A DNA stretch of 64,000 nucleotides. Origin: Acidovorax sp. A1169. GTDB lineage: Bacteria; Pseudomonadota; Gammaproteobacteria; Burkholderiales; Burkholderiaceae_C. The notes beneath the pieces are model-generated. The model had not been told where the DNA came from. It was given only the letters and a program-made list of their open reading frames with translations, and made no database searches. Shown here piece by piece: positions 1 to 8,741 of the stretch; positions within the stretch are counted from its first letter, which is position 1, and each line of letters starts with the position of its first letter. Location: positions 648,285 through 712,284 of the forward strand of contig NZ_JAUZDX010000001.1 of the NCBI RefSeq assembly GCF_030704685.1, in the 5' to 3' direction. Position numbers and translations under genes: made by a program.

Positions 1-2272
1 CGGTGGCGTCGGCGCCACTGCCGATCGGGTCTTCCACCTGGGCACCGGCGACTGCCGCTGCCTGCTCCCCATTCAGGGCGGCGCCGTTGGCCTGGTTGCG
101 GCCTTCGCCGTCGTTGCGGCCACCACGACCGTTGCGGCCGCCGCGTCCTTCACGTCCCTCGCGGCCTTCACCCTCGGGGCGGCGCTCGCCGCCTTCGCGC
201 GGTGGGCGGCTTCCCTGGACTTCGGCATCGCGGGGTGCACGGCCTTCGGCCGGGCGTTCGCCACGGCGGCCACGTCCTTCTGCGGCGCCATCGCGGTTGC
301 CGCCTTCACGGCCGCCACCTTCGCGCTGGCCGTCGCTGCGGCCGGGCGCGTCGCGGTTGCTGCGGCGTCCGCCACGGCCTTCGCCGCGGCCATCACGGCG
401 GGGTTCGCGGGCGGTGGTTTCCGCTGCGGGTGCGGCTGCTGGTGCAGGGGCCGCTACCGGTGCAGGTGCTGCCGCCGGTGCGCCACCGAAGCCGAACAAG
501 CCCTTGATGAAGGCAAGAATCCCTTGCTCCTGGGGGGCGGCAGGCGCTGCCGCAGCGGGTGCCGGTGCGGGCGTGGGCGCCGCAGCTGGCGTGGCCGCAG
601 GGCGCTGGCCCTGGCCGGCGCGCGGTGGGCGGGCCGCGCCTTCGGGGCGGGGCTCGACCTGCGGTGCCGGTGCGTCGGGCAGCACGCCCTTGATCACCGG
701 GGTCTGCTTGTTGGTGGGCTCTTGCGAGCGGCGCGTCACGGCCGTGGGGTCTTCCACTTCTTCGGCGAGCTTGTAGCTGGCTTCGATGTGGTCCAGGCGC
801 GGGTCGTCGTGCTTCAGGCGTTCCAGGCGGTAGTTGGGGGTTTCCAGCGTCTTGTTGGGAACCATCAGCACAGCCACGCGCTGCTTGAGCTCGATCTTGG
901 CGATTTCGGTGCGCTTTTCGTTCAGCAGGAACGAGGCCACTTCCACCGGCACCTGGCAGTGCACGGCGGCCGTGTTGTCCTTCATCGACTCTTCCTGGAT
1001 GATGCGCAGGATCTGCAGCGCCGAGGACTCGGTGTCGCGGATATGGCCCGAGCCGCCGCAGCGTGGGCAGGGGATGGACGAGCCTTCGGACAGCGCGGGT
1101 TTCAAGCGCTGGCGGCTCATTTCCATGAGGCCGAACTTGCTGATGGTGCCGAACTGCACGCGGGCGCGGTCCTGGCGCAGCGCGTCGCGCAGGCGGTTTT
1201 CCACTTCGCGGCGGTTCTTGCTCTCCTCCATGTCGATGAAGTCGATCACGATCAGGCCGCCCAGGTCGCGCAGGCGCATCTGGCGGGCCACTTCGTCGGC
1301 GGCTTCCAGGTTGGTGCGGGTGGCGGTTTCCTCGATGTCGCCGCCCTTGATGGCGCGGGCCGAGTTCACGTCCACGCTGACCAGCGCTTCGGTGTGGTCG
1401 ATCACGATGGCGCCGCCCGAGGGCAGTTGCACGGTGCGGGCGTAGGCCGATTCGATCTGGTGCTCGATCTGGAAGCGGCTGAACAGGGCGGCGTCGTCGC
1501 GGTAGCGCTTTACGCGGGCGGCATGCTCGGGCATGACGTGTGCCATGAACTGCTGCGCCTGTTCGTAGATGTCGTCGGTATCGATGAGGATGTCACCGAT
1601 ATCGTTGTTGAAATAGTCGCGGATCGCGCGGATGACGAGGCTCGATTCCTGGTAGATCAGGAAGGCGCCCTTGCCACCCTTGGCAGCGCCGTCGATGGCG
1701 TTCCACAGCTTGAGCAGGTAGTTCAGATCCCACTGCAGCTCGGGCGCGGTGCGGCCGATGCCGGCGGTGCGCGCGATGATGGACATGCCATTGGGGTACT
1801 CCAGCTGGTCCATCGCCTCCTTGAGCTCGGCGCGGTCCTCGCCCTCGATGCGGCGCGATACGCCACCGCCGCGGGGGTTGTTGGGCATCAGCACCACGTA
1901 GCGGCCGGCCAGCGAGACGAAGGTGGTCAGGGCCGCGCCCTTGTTGCCGCGCTCTTCCTTCTCGACCTGGACCAGCAGTTCCTGGCCTTCGCGGATCACT
2001 TCATTGATGCGCGCCTGGCTGGGCGAGACGCCCGGGGCGAAGTAGCTGCGCGAGATTTCCTTGAACGGCAGGAAGCCGTGGCGGTCTTCGCCGTAGTCGA
2101 CGAAGCAGGCTTCCAGCGAGGGCTCGACGCGTGTGACGACGGCTTTGTAGATGTTGCCCTTGCGCTGTTCGCGCCCTTCGATCTCGATCTCGTAGTCGAG
2201 GAGCTTTTGTCCGTCGACGATGGCCAGGCGCCGCTCTTCGGGCTGTGTGGCATTGATGAGCATCCGCTTCAT
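1..2272 (-). CDS. rne: Ribonuclease E (5' part of gene; C-terminus beyond window)
   Basis: Single-strand endoribonuclease that starts mRNA decay and processes rRNA and tRNA precursors, normally as the scaffold of the degradosome at the inner membrane. The frame is open from the ATG at 2272 to the left edge, giving 757 codons. The N-terminus [20 protein letters not shown] is the classic RNase E start, followed by the S1-domain region. The part nearest the edge is a low-complexity Arg/Gly/Asn/Glu tail, as expected of the disordered RNA-binding scaffold region. A purine-rich AGAAGG lies about 9 nt before the ATG. The stop codon is not in the window, so the full length is unknown. It is divergent from rluC, as in many proteobacteria. 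Confidence 0.95.
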   Translation of the reverse strand, partial: MKRMLINATQPEERRLAIVDGQKLLDYEIEIEGREQRKGNIYKAVVTRVEPSLEACFVDYGEDRHGFLPFKEISRSYFAPGVSPSQARINEVIREGQELLVQVEKEERGNKGAALTTFVSLAGRYVVLMPNNPRGGGVSRRIEGEDRAELKEAMDQLEYPNGMSIIARTAGIGRTAPELQWDLNYLLKLWNAIDGAAKGGKGAFLIYQESSLVIRAIRDYFNNDIGDILIDTDDIYEQAQQFMAHVMPEHAARVKRYRDDAALFSRFQIEHQIESAYARTVQLPSGGAIVIDHTEALVSVDVNSARAIKGGDIEETATRTNLEAADEVARQMRLRDLGGLIVIDFIDMEESKNRREVENRLRDALRQDRARVQFGTISKFGLMEMSRQRLKPALSEGSSIPCPRCGGSGHIRDTESSALQILRIIQEESMKDNTAAVHCQVPVEVASFLLNEKRTEIAKIELKQRVAVLMVPNKTLETPNYRLERLKHDDPRLDHIEASYKLAEEVEDPTAVTRRSQEPTNKQTPVIKGVLPDAPAPQVEPRPEGAARPPRAGQGQRPAATPAAAPTPAPAPAAAAPAAPQEQGILAFIKGLFGFGGAPAAAPAPVAAPAPAAAPAAETTAREPRRDGRGEGRGGRRSNRDAPGRSDGQREGGGREGGNRDGAAEGRGRRGERPAEGRAPRDAEVQGSRPPREGGERRPEGEGREGREGRGGRNGRGGRNDGEGRNQANGAALNGEQAAAVAGAQVEDPIGSGADAT

Positions 2273-2857
2273 GATGCGTTTCCTTCTTGTGTTTCGCGGA
2301 GGGCAGCGGCGCAGCCAACAGGGCTCTCGCGGGCTGCCACCCGCAGTTCCAAAACAATGAACAAGCTCTACAGGAGCTGTGAATGCCTGGACTGACGCAT
2401 CGAAACGAAGGGAATTGCCGGGGATGCCGAAAGCCTGCCGCGCGTTAGCGCGGCAGCGAAAGGCAGGGGCGCATGGAAGGGGGCGAGTGGGAGAGGCGCA
2501 GTTTTGCCACGAACAAGGTGGCTGGTTGCGCTGGCCGGACGGATGTTGCAGGCAATTGCGCGCGCATGGCCAGGGGCATGCGCCACCGCCACAAGGTCAC
2601 AATCCAAGCCATCAACAACCACATGCTCGCTTCGATCCGCTGACAGACCCTGCCCTGGTGGGGCGCATCTGCCAGCTTGGGGGATTCCGTATCAGTGTTT
2701 CAATCTGTCAGCCCGCCGGCTGGCGCCCAGGCCATTGCAGGCATCTGGCCTGCAATCTGCGTGGGCGACACCCGCTGGCATCGACCTGCCTGCGCCCGTG
2801 TTGTGATCGCGTGGACTAAACTCCAGACAAATCAACCACTTACACAGCAACGCGCAG
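2273..2857 (-). promoter_or_regulatory. Long structured rne leader / rne-rluC divergent intergenic region
   Basis: 585 bp without a convincing gene between the divergent rne and rluC. Two perfect 9-bp stem-loops are visible: 2435-2456 (arms CTGCCGCGC/GCGCGGCAG, 4-nt loop) and 2734-2756 (arms ATTGCAGGC/GCCTGCAAT, 5-nt loop). A weaker 5-bp one sits at 2709-2722. In E. coli the rne 5' UTR is long and its hairpins mediate autoregulation by RNase E; a similar role here is inference. A perfect TATAAT on the minus strand at 2867-2872, just inside rluC, has no good -35 partner, so I do not assign the promoter. Confidence 0.5.
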
Positions 2858-3868
2858 GTGAAACACATTATAGGGGGCAAACCGCCGTCCGGCCCCGCCC
2901 CGGCTTCCAACCCGCCCGCCGCCCGGCTCGTCGAGGTCGATGAGGACTCTGCAGGCCAGCGCCTCGATAACTTTTTGATACGCCACCTCAAGGGCGTACC
3001 CAAGACGCATGTCTACCGCATCATCCGCAGCGGCGAGGTGCGCATCAACAAGGGCCGCGCCAGCGCCGATACCCGCGTGGAGGCGGGCGATCTGGTGCGC
3101 CTGCCGCCCGTGCGCATCTCCGAGAAGGTGGCCGAGAAGGCCGAGCGGCCTGCGCCCGCGCGCGAATTCCCCGTCCTGCTCGAAGATGAGCACGTGATCG
3201 CAATCGACAAGCCCGCAGGTGTGGCCGTGCATGGCGGAAGCGGGGTGAGCTTTGGCGTGATCGAGCAGTTGCGCCAGGCGCGACCCGCCGCGAAGTTCCT
3301 GGAGCTGGTGCACCGGCTGGACCGGGACACCTCGGGCATTTTGCTGGTGGCCAAGAAGCGCTCGGCGCTCACCCACCTGCAGGACCAGTTCCGCGAGCGC
3401 GAAACCGGCAAGACCTACCTGGCGCTGGTCACCGGGGTGTGGACTGCCAGCAACAAGGTCATCGACCTGCCGCTGCACAAGTATTTGCAGGCCGATGGCG
3501 AGCGCCGCGTGCGCGTGACCACGGCCGACGACCCTGACGGCATGCGCTCCATCACCCTGGTCAAGGTGCGCCAGGCCGTGGCGGCGCGCCAGCAGCAGGG
3601 CCTGCCGGCCATGACGCTGCTGGAGGTGACCATCAAGACCGGGCGCACGCACCAGATCCGGGTGCACCTGGCGAGCCAAGGCCATGCCATCGTGGGGGAC
3701 GACAAGTACGGCGATTTCGAGTTGAACAAACGCTTGCAGAAGCTGGGCATGCGGCGCATGTTCCTGCACGCGTGGAGGTTACAGTTCAACCACCCGGCCA
3801 GTGGTGAGCGCGTGGCGCTCAACGCCCAACTGCCGCACGAGCTGGCCGATTTCGTTCCCTCTGCCTGA
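2858..3868 (+). CDS. rluC: 23S rRNA pseudouridine synthase, RluC/RluD family
   Basis: Converts specific uridines of 23S rRNA to pseudouridine (positions 955/2504/2580 for E. coli RluC). At 336 aa it has an N-terminal S4-like RNA-binding region (AGQRLDNFLIRHLKGVPKTH, then RSGEVRINKGR) and the synthase domain with the catalytic-aspartate motif HRLDRDTSG, followed by GRTHQIRVHL near the C-terminus. The placement divergent from rne supports RluC over RluD. The start is a GTG with a weak ribosome-binding site. An intergenic-looking TATAGG falls inside the first codons, so the exact start is less certain than the identity. Confidence 0.92.
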   Translation: MKHIIGGKPPSGPAPASNPPAARLVEVDEDSAGQRLDNFLIRHLKGVPKTHVYRIIRSGEVRINKGRASADTRVEAGDLVRLPPVRISEKVAEKAERPAPAREFPVLLEDEHVIAIDKPAGVAVHGGSGVSFGVIEQLRQARPAAKFLELVHRLDRDTSGILLVAKKRSALTHLQDQFRERETGKTYLALVTGVWTASNKVIDLPLHKYLQADGERRVRVTTADDPDGMRSITLVKVRQAVAARQQQGLPAMTLLEVTIKTGRTHQIRVHLASQGHAIVGDDKYGDFELNKRLQKLGMRRMFLHAWRLQFNHPASGERVALNAQLPHELADFVPSA

Positions 3869-3880
3869 GTGCCTTGTCCC

Positions 3881-4552
3881 ATGCGTCCCACGTCCCGTCC
3901 CCGCCGTTTCGACCTGATTGCCTTTGACTGGGATGGCACCCTGTTCGACTCCACGCAGATCATCGTGCGCTGCATCCAGGCGGCCGTGAAGGACGTGGGC
4001 GGCACCGTGCCCACGGACGAGGCGGCCTCGTACGTGATCGGCATGGCCCTGATGCAGGCGCTGGCCCATGCCGCGCCCGACGTGCCGCCCGAAAAGTACC
4101 CTGAGCTGGCCAACCGCTACCGTTTTCACTATGTGCAACACCAGGACGATCTGAGCCTGTTCGAAGGCGTGCTGCCCATGCTGGCCGACCTGCGCGATGC
4201 CGGGCACCTGATCACGGTGGCCACGGGCAAGAGCCGGCGCGGCCTGGACGATGTGCTGCATTCCAAGGACCTCAAGGGTGTGTTCGATGGTTCGCGCACC
4301 GCCGACCAGACGGCCGGCAAGCCCCACCCGCTGATGCTGCAGGAGCTGATGGCCGAGTTCGACGTGCTGCCCGAGCGCGTGCTCATGATCGGCGACACCA
4401 CGCACGACCTGCAGATGGCGCTCAACGCCGGCTGTGCCAGCGTGGGCGTGAGCTATGGGGCGCACGAGCCCGACGCCTTCCACGTGCTGCAGCCGCTGGC
4501 CGTGGCGCATTCGGTGCGCGAGCTGCACGACTGGCTGCGGGCCAACGGATAG
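3881..4552 (+). CDS. HAD-superfamily hydrolase (phosphoglycolate phosphatase-like)
   Basis: Probable small-molecule phosphatase of the haloacid dehalogenase superfamily, about 223 aa. Motif I FDWDGTLFDST carries the nucleophile and acid/base aspartates. Motif II is the TVATGKS region, and motif IV is MIGDTTHDLQMA with the Mg-binding aspartates. The helical cap between motifs I and II fits subfamily IA, which includes Gph. It begins 12 nt after the rluC stop; an in-frame GTG at 3869, directly abutting rluC, is an alternative start. The tight spacing suggests co-transcription with rluC. The substrate cannot be read from sequence. Confidence 0.85.
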   Translation: MRPTSRPRRFDLIAFDWDGTLFDSTQIIVRCIQAAVKDVGGTVPTDEAASYVIGMALMQALAHAAPDVPPEKYPELANRYRFHYVQHQDDLSLFEGVLPMLADLRDAGHLITVATGKSRRGLDDVLHSKDLKGVFDGSRTADQTAGKPHPLMLQELMAEFDVLPERVLMIGDTTHDLQMALNAGCASVGVSYGAHEPDAFHVLQPLAVAHSVRELHDWLRANG

Positions 4553-4599
4553 CCTCTTCATCGGTCACTTTCTTCATTTGCCACAGCCGTTGTCGTCCC

Positions 4600-4977
4600 A
4601 TGAGCACTGCCGAGCCTGCCTCCATTCCCTTGTGCAACAGCGCCGATCTGGTGGATGGCGGGCTGGCAGTGCCCTTTGATGTGAAATACGCGGGCCAGAC
4701 CTGTCGGGCCTTTGCCATCCGCTACCGCGGGGCGCCGCATGCCTACCTCAACCGCTGCACGCATGTGGCCATGGAAATGGACTACCAGCCCGACCGGTTT
4801 TTCGACGACTCCGGCAACTGGCTGCTGTGCGCCACGCATGGAGCGGCCTACCTGCCCGACACGGGCCAGTGCGCGGGCGGGCCGTGCCGGGGCGGGCTGG
4901 TGAAGATAGCCCTGTCGGAGTCCGATGGTGCAGTGCACTGGCATACTGCATACAACCTCCAGCCCGTCGAGTTTTAG
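4600..4977 (+). CDS. Small Rieske-type [2Fe-2S] protein
   Basis: A 125-aa protein that is essentially one Rieske domain. The ligand pattern is complete: C53-T-H55 (NRCTHVAME) and C77-A-T-H80 (LLCATHGAAY), expected to bind one 2Fe-2S cluster through two Cys and two His. There is no signal peptide or membrane segment, so it should be a soluble cytoplasmic electron carrier, like ferredoxin components of dioxygenases. No oxygenase or reductase gene is nearby. It sits between a HAD phosphatase and an SppA-type peptidase on the same strand. Its redox partner is unknown. Confidence 0.88.
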   Translation: MSTAEPASIPLCNSADLVDGGLAVPFDVKYAGQTCRAFAIRYRGAPHAYLNRCTHVAMEMDYQPDRFFDDSGNWLLCATHGAAYLPDTGQCAGGPCRGGLVKIALSESDGAVHWHTAYNLQPVEF

Positions 4978-5064
4978 GGGTGTTCCCTGACTCGTCCTGT
5001 TTTTGCATATTTGCCTGTGGCGGCCTGCCCGCCAAGGGCCGCATGGTGTCTCAAAAGGCCTGAA

Positions 5065-6105
5065 ATGACCGATCCCCAACAGCCTGGAATCCCGGGTTCC
5101 GACAAGAATTTCCCCCCGTCGCAGGACCTGTGGTCGCAATCGGCCGCCCCGTCCGGCGCCCGCGCGGCTGTGCAGGAGCCTGGGTGGGAGCGCGCCACGC
5201 TGGAGAAGCTGGCCTTTGCGGCCCTCAGCGAGCAGCGCTCGGCCCGCCGCTGGAAGATCTTTTTCCGCTTTGCCTGGTTGTTCCTGATCCTCGCGCTGGC
5301 CTGGGGCGCCATGCGCCAGGCATCGACCGGCGCAAGCAAGAGCACGCCGCACACGGCGGTGGTGGACATCAAGGGTGAAATCGCTTCGGGTGCCGAGGCC
5401 AGTGCCGAGTTTGTGGTGGCCGCCATGCGCAGCGCCTTCGAGGACGAGGGCTCTCAGGCCGTGGTGCTGCTGATCAACTCGCCGGGCGGCAGCCCGGTGC
5501 AGGCCGGCATCATCAACGACGAGATCGTGCGCCTGAAGGCCAAGTACAACAAGCCGGTGTATGCCGTGGTCGAGGAGACCTGTGCCTCGGCTGCCTATTA
5601 CATCGCTGCGGCGGCGGATGAAATCTTCGTGGACAAGGCCAGCATCGTGGGCAGCATCGGCGTGCTGATGGATGGCTTTGGCTTCACCGGCATCATGGAA
5701 AAGCTCGGTGTCGAGCGCCGCCTGCTCACGGCGGGCGAGAACAAGGGTTTCCTCGATCCTTTCAGTCCCCAGACCGAAAAGCAGCGCGAATACGCGCAGG
5801 CCATGCTCAACCAGATCCACCAGCAGTTCATCGGCGTGGTGAAGGCGGGTCGGGGCGACCGGCTCAAGGTCACGCCCGAAACTTTCAGCGGCCTGTTCTG
5901 GACCGGCCAGCAGGCTGTGGAGATGGGCCTGGCCGACAAGCTCGGCAACCTCGACTACGTTGCGCGCGAGGTGGTCAAGGCCGAGGAGATCATCGACTAC
6001 ACGCGCCGTGACAACGTGGCCGAGCGCCTGGCCAAGCGCTTTGGCGCGGCCATGGGCATCGGCGCCGCCAAGGCGATGATGTCTGCCGGGCCGCAGCTGC
6101 GCTGA
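5065..6105 (+). CDS. sppA: Signal peptide peptidase, S49 family (SppA-like)
   Basis: Membrane-anchored serine protease that degrades cleaved signal peptides. 346 aa from the ATG at 5065; an upstream TTG at 5011 is in frame but less likely. One N-terminal membrane segment (FAWLFLILALAWGAMRQA) is followed by a single S49 domain. The presumed nucleophile is Ser175 in EETCASAAYYIA and the presumed general base is Lys227 in GENKGFLDPF. Their 52-residue spacing matches the Ser/Lys dyad of short SppA enzymes such as that of Bacillus. It is the single-domain form, not the long tandem SppA of E. coli. The stop abuts the convergent gene at 6106 with no spacer. Confidence 0.93.
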   Translation: MTDPQQPGIPGSDKNFPPSQDLWSQSAAPSGARAAVQEPGWERATLEKLAFAALSEQRSARRWKIFFRFAWLFLILALAWGAMRQASTGASKSTPHTAVVDIKGEIASGAEASAEFVVAAMRSAFEDEGSQAVVLLINSPGGSPVQAGIINDEIVRLKAKYNKPVYAVVEETCASAAYYIAAAADEIFVDKASIVGSIGVLMDGFGFTGIMEKLGVERRLLTAGENKGFLDPFSPQTEKQREYAQAMLNQIHQQFIGVVKAGRGDRLKVTPETFSGLFWTGQQAVEMGLADKLGNLDYVAREVVKAEEIIDYTRRDNVAERLAKRFGAAMGIGAAKAMMSAGPQLR

Positions 6106-7290
6106 TCAGGAATCCAGTCCGCCAGCCTTGCGCTGGCGCGATCCGTCTTCGAGGATGGTGTCGTCGGCCATCAGCTTGCCTGACTCGTCCCACTGCCTGC
6201 GCGCCTCCAGCCGGGTGCGGCCCCGGGCATAGGGCGCTGTGTAGCGGTCTTCCTGGGCCATGCGACCATTGGCATGGAACTGCTGCTGCGCACCGGTGGG
6301 AAACTGCTCGGCGGTTAGCAGCTCCCGGCGCCTGAGCCGACCTTCGTCGTCGCGCAGTTCGCGCTGGATGCGCGTGGCTTCTCCGTTGCCCGTCATCGTT
6401 GAGCGTTCACGTGCCGCCCCGTTGAGGTACCAGCGCTCGAGCAACACTTCGCGGCCGTTGGCATAGCCATGCTGTTCGATCAATTGGCCCGTGCTGCCAA
6501 ATCGGCGCAGGCTGTGCAGTGGCCCACGGGTGTCGCGCAGGAAGCGCTGGGGCTCATCGGGGGCAAAGATACGTTCCTCGCGCAGCACGCTCTTGCCGCC
6601 CTCGGTGAAAAAGCTGCGGTGCACGCGCCGGCCTTCCTCGTAAAGCATCTGCTGCGCCACCACGCCGTCGCTCGTCCACTCGGTGGACAGCAGCAGTCGA
6701 CCCTGGTCGTAGCGCACCTGGCCGGCCCTGGTGCCAGCACCCGTATACAGCAGGGTGTCCGCAGCGCCTTCCAAACCGCAGGGCTTGCGGTCTTCGGGCA
6801 GGACGCTGGCGCGCGGGCATTGCAGCCGCGTGGGCTGGCCAGCGGCGTTGTATTCGATGGCGAATTGCTCCTGCCCTGCGGCATGGAAGGAAAGGCGCTC
6901 GGGTCGGCCATTGGCATCGAAGCGGCGCACGGCCCCGACCGTGCCGCCGTTTTCGGCGAATTCCTCGCGCTTAAGTTGACCATTGGGCCAGAACTCGGCC
7001 ACGCGGCCCTGGCTGTTGCCGCGCTCGTTCACGCTGCGCTCGCGCGTGAGCTTGCCCTCGCGGTCGAAAAAGCGCTCCCGGCCCAGGTACTTGCCGTCCT
7101 TGAGCTCCTGCTCGCGCTGCAACTGGCCGGTGTTTTCGTCGCGGCAGCGCAGCAAGCCGGTCAGCCCCGCGGTTTCGGCGCCGTTGGACGGGTTGACGCT
7201 CTTGCCGTTGAATTCGCAGCGGATGTTGGCGTGTGCGCCCGTGGCACAGGTGCCCAGGGCAAGGAGCAGAAGGGCGGAGAGGCGTTGCAT
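6106..7290 (-). CDS. Secreted MORN-like repeat protein (YwqK-type repeats)
   Basis: Function unknown. The start at 7290 gives 394 aa with a clear signal peptide (MQRLSALLLLALGTCATGAHA), so the product is probably periplasmic or outer-membrane facing. The rest is a series of degenerate MORN-like repeats of the YwqK type, such as FWPNGQLKREEF, FDANGRPERLSF, YANGREVLLERW and FHANGRMAQEDR. Two pairs of cysteines could form disulfides. YwqK-family proteins are often annotated as antitoxins, but with no toxin partner next door and a signal peptide present I would not infer that role. It lies 14 nt downstream of the RsmI-like gene, probably in one operon with it and maf. Confidence 0.75.
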   Translation of the reverse strand: MQRLSALLLLALGTCATGAHANIRCEFNGKSVNPSNGAETAGLTGLLRCRDENTGQLQREQELKDGKYLGRERFFDREGKLTRERSVNERGNSQGRVAEFWPNGQLKREEFAENGGTVGAVRRFDANGRPERLSFHAAGQEQFAIEYNAAGQPTRLQCPRASVLPEDRKPCGLEGAADTLLYTGAGTRAGQVRYDQGRLLLSTEWTSDGVVAQQMLYEEGRRVHRSFFTEGGKSVLREERIFAPDEPQRFLRDTRGPLHSLRRFGSTGQLIEQHGYANGREVLLERWYLNGAARERSTMTGNGEATRIQRELRDDEGRLRRRELLTAEQFPTGAQQQFHANGRMAQEDRYTAPYARGRTRLEARRQWDESGKLMADDTILEDGSRQRKAGGLDS

Positions 7291-7304
7291 GGCATGGAGC
7301 GGGC

Positions 7305-8120
7305 TCAGCGGCCCAGGGCAAACACGATGGGGGTGCGGTTGCTGGGTACCAGGGGCTGGGCACGCCACTGGCGCACGAGCTGGCTGCGGATCTGGGCGCT
7401 GGGCAGCGTCAGGCCGCTGGCCAGTGCCAGGCGGGTGTGGGGCTGAAGGGTCTGCACCAGGGCCTGCCAGAGCGCGGGGTTGCGGTAGGGCGTCTCAATG
7501 AACAGCTGGGTCTGGCCGGTCTTGAGGGCCAGGGATTCGAGCTCGCGGATGCGCTGCGTGCGTTCCTGTCCATCCTGTGGCAGGTAGCCGGCAAAGGCAA
7601 AGCTCTGGCCATTCAGGCCGCTGGCGGCCAGGGCCAATAGCAGCGAGACAGGGCCGACCAGTGGCACCACGGGAATGCCCAGGTCATGCGCGGCGCGCAC
7701 CACGGACGAGCCTGGGTCGGCGACGGCAGGCATGCCGGCCTCGCTGACCAGGCCCATGGCGTGCCCGGCAAGTGCCGGGGCCAGCAAGGGCTTGGCGTCG
7801 AACGTGGCGGAGCCCTTGTCTCCGTGGTCGCCCTTCTTGTGCACCTCGCGCGGCAGCTCGGTGATCTGTTGCTGCTGCACAGGCGTTGCCAGTGGGTGCA
7901 GGGCATCGATGCGCTTCAGGTAGGCACGGGTGCTCTTGGCGTTCTCGCAGATCCAATGGGTGAGTTGCGCGGCCTGCTGCAGGGTGCCTGCGGGCAGGGC
8001 GTCCTGCAGCGGCGCCTCCACGTCGCAGCCGAAGTCGAGGGGGGCGGGCACCAGGTACAGCGTGCCGCTGGCGGCGGCGCCGGATGGTGCATCCGTGGGG
8101 GTGGCGGGGCGGGTGCTCAT
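7305..8120 (-). CDS. SAM-dependent methyltransferase, RsmI-like (tetrapyrrole methylase fold)
   Basis: 271 aa of the family that contains RsmI, which 2'-O-methylates C1402 of 16S rRNA. N-terminal GTLYLVPAPLDFGCDV corresponds to the LVPTPIGNL start of RsmI, ENAKSTRAYLKRI follows, and VSEAGMPAVADPG is the SAM-site loop. GPVSLLLALAASGLNGQSFAFAG corresponds to the conserved GPSA region. The divergence from the LVPTPIGNL and GLPAISDPG motifs suggests the RsmI-related paralogue common in Burkholderiales rather than RsmI itself, so its substrate is uncertain. The start overlaps the maf stop by 4 nt, pointing to translational coupling. Confidence 0.85.
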   Translation of the reverse strand: MSTRPATPTDAPSGAAASGTLYLVPAPLDFGCDVEAPLQDALPAGTLQQAAQLTHWICENAKSTRAYLKRIDALHPLATPVQQQQITELPREVHKKGDHGDKGSATFDAKPLLAPALAGHAMGLVSEAGMPAVADPGSSVVRAAHDLGIPVVPLVGPVSLLLALAASGLNGQSFAFAGYLPQDGQERTQRIRELESLALKTGQTQLFIETPYRNPALWQALVQTLQPHTRLALASGLTLPSAQIRSQLVRQWRAQPLVPSNRTPIVFALGR

Positions 8121-8716
8121 GGCAGAACCACCCCGGCAGCGCGCAGCATGCGGCAGGTGCGGATCAGCGGCAGGCCGATGAGGGCCGTGGGGTCGTCGCT
8201 GTGGATGGCCTCCAGCAGGGCGATGCCCAGGCCTTCGCTTTTGGCGCTGCCGGCGCAGTCGTAGGGCTGCTCGGCGCGCAGGTAGCGCTCGATTTCATCG
8301 TCCGACAGGTCGCGAAAGCGCACTTCCACGGGGGCGATGTCCACCTGCTCGAAGCCGCTGGCCTGGCACACGGTGGCCACGGCGGTCTGGAAGATGACGG
8401 TCTGCCCGCGCATCTGGCGCAGCTGCTGCACGGCGCGCTCGTGGGTGCCTGGCTTGCCCAGCGGCTGGCCGGCCAGGTCGGCGACCTGGTCGGAGCCGAT
8501 GACCACGGCCTCGGGATAAAGGCGTGCCACGGCCCGGGCCTTGGCCAAAGCCAGGCGCAAAGCCAGATCGCGCGGTGCCTCGCCCGGGCCGGGGGTTTCG
8601 TCCACCTCCGGCGAGGCGACCTCGAAAGGCAGGTTCAGGCGCGAGAGCAGTTCGCGGCGGTAGCGGGAGGTGGAGCCCAATACCACAGGGCGTTGCAGGG
8701 CAGGGGATTGATGCAT
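8117..8716 (-). CDS. maf: Maf-family nucleotide pyrophosphatase (YceF-like)
   Basis: Hydrolyses non-canonical nucleoside triphosphates, removing modified nucleotides from the pool. 199 aa with the Maf start LGSTSRYRRELLSRL, the triphosphate-binding SPEVDETP segment and the catalytic-acid motif VIGSDQVA. The RFRDLSDDEIERYL helix and the YDCAGSAKSEGLGI segment are typical of the YceF branch, known to act on 7-methyl-GTP. The neighbouring yceD-rpmF agrees with the E. coli yceF-yceD arrangement, here in divergent orientation. It shares a 25-bp divergent gap with yceD. Confidence 0.92.
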   Translation of the reverse strand: MHQSPALQRPVVLGSTSRYRRELLSRLNLPFEVASPEVDETPGPGEAPRDLALRLALAKARAVARLYPEAVVIGSDQVADLAGQPLGKPGTHERAVQQLRQMRGQTVIFQTAVATVCQASGFEQVDIAPVEVRFRDLSDDEIERYLRAEQPYDCAGSAKSEGLGIALLEAIHSDDPTALIGLPLIRTCRMLRAAGVVLP

Positions 8717-8735
8717 TCGCTGATTCTCTTACACT
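8708..8735 (+). promoter_or_regulatory. Candidate sigma-70 promoter for yceD (possibly leaderless)
   Basis: TTGATG (8708-8713) and TACACT (8730-8735) are separated by 16 bp. The predicted transcription start falls at about 8741-8742, on or next to the yceD ATG at 8742. No Shine-Dalgarno sequence precedes that ATG. The -35 lies inside the first codons of the divergent maf. Confidence 0.4.
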
Positions 8736-8741
8736 GCCGCC

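Noticed and set aside
524..2395. 623-codon open frame on the plus strand opposite rne
   Set aside because: Antisense shadow of rne in a GC-rich genome; the translation has no recognisable domain and the minus frame is clearly RNase E.
2867..2872. Perfect minus-strand TATAAT as the rne promoter
   Set aside because: No acceptable -35 within 16-18 bp, and it lies inside the rluC coding region; mentioned but not called.
2368..2943. Several 80-150-codon frames in the rne-rluC gap
   Set aside because: They overlap each other on both strands, lack ribosome-binding sites and resemble nothing; the gap is better explained as a structured leader.
6106..7290. Toxin-antitoxin system
   Set aside because: The YwqK-type repeat protein has a signal peptide and no toxin-like neighbour.
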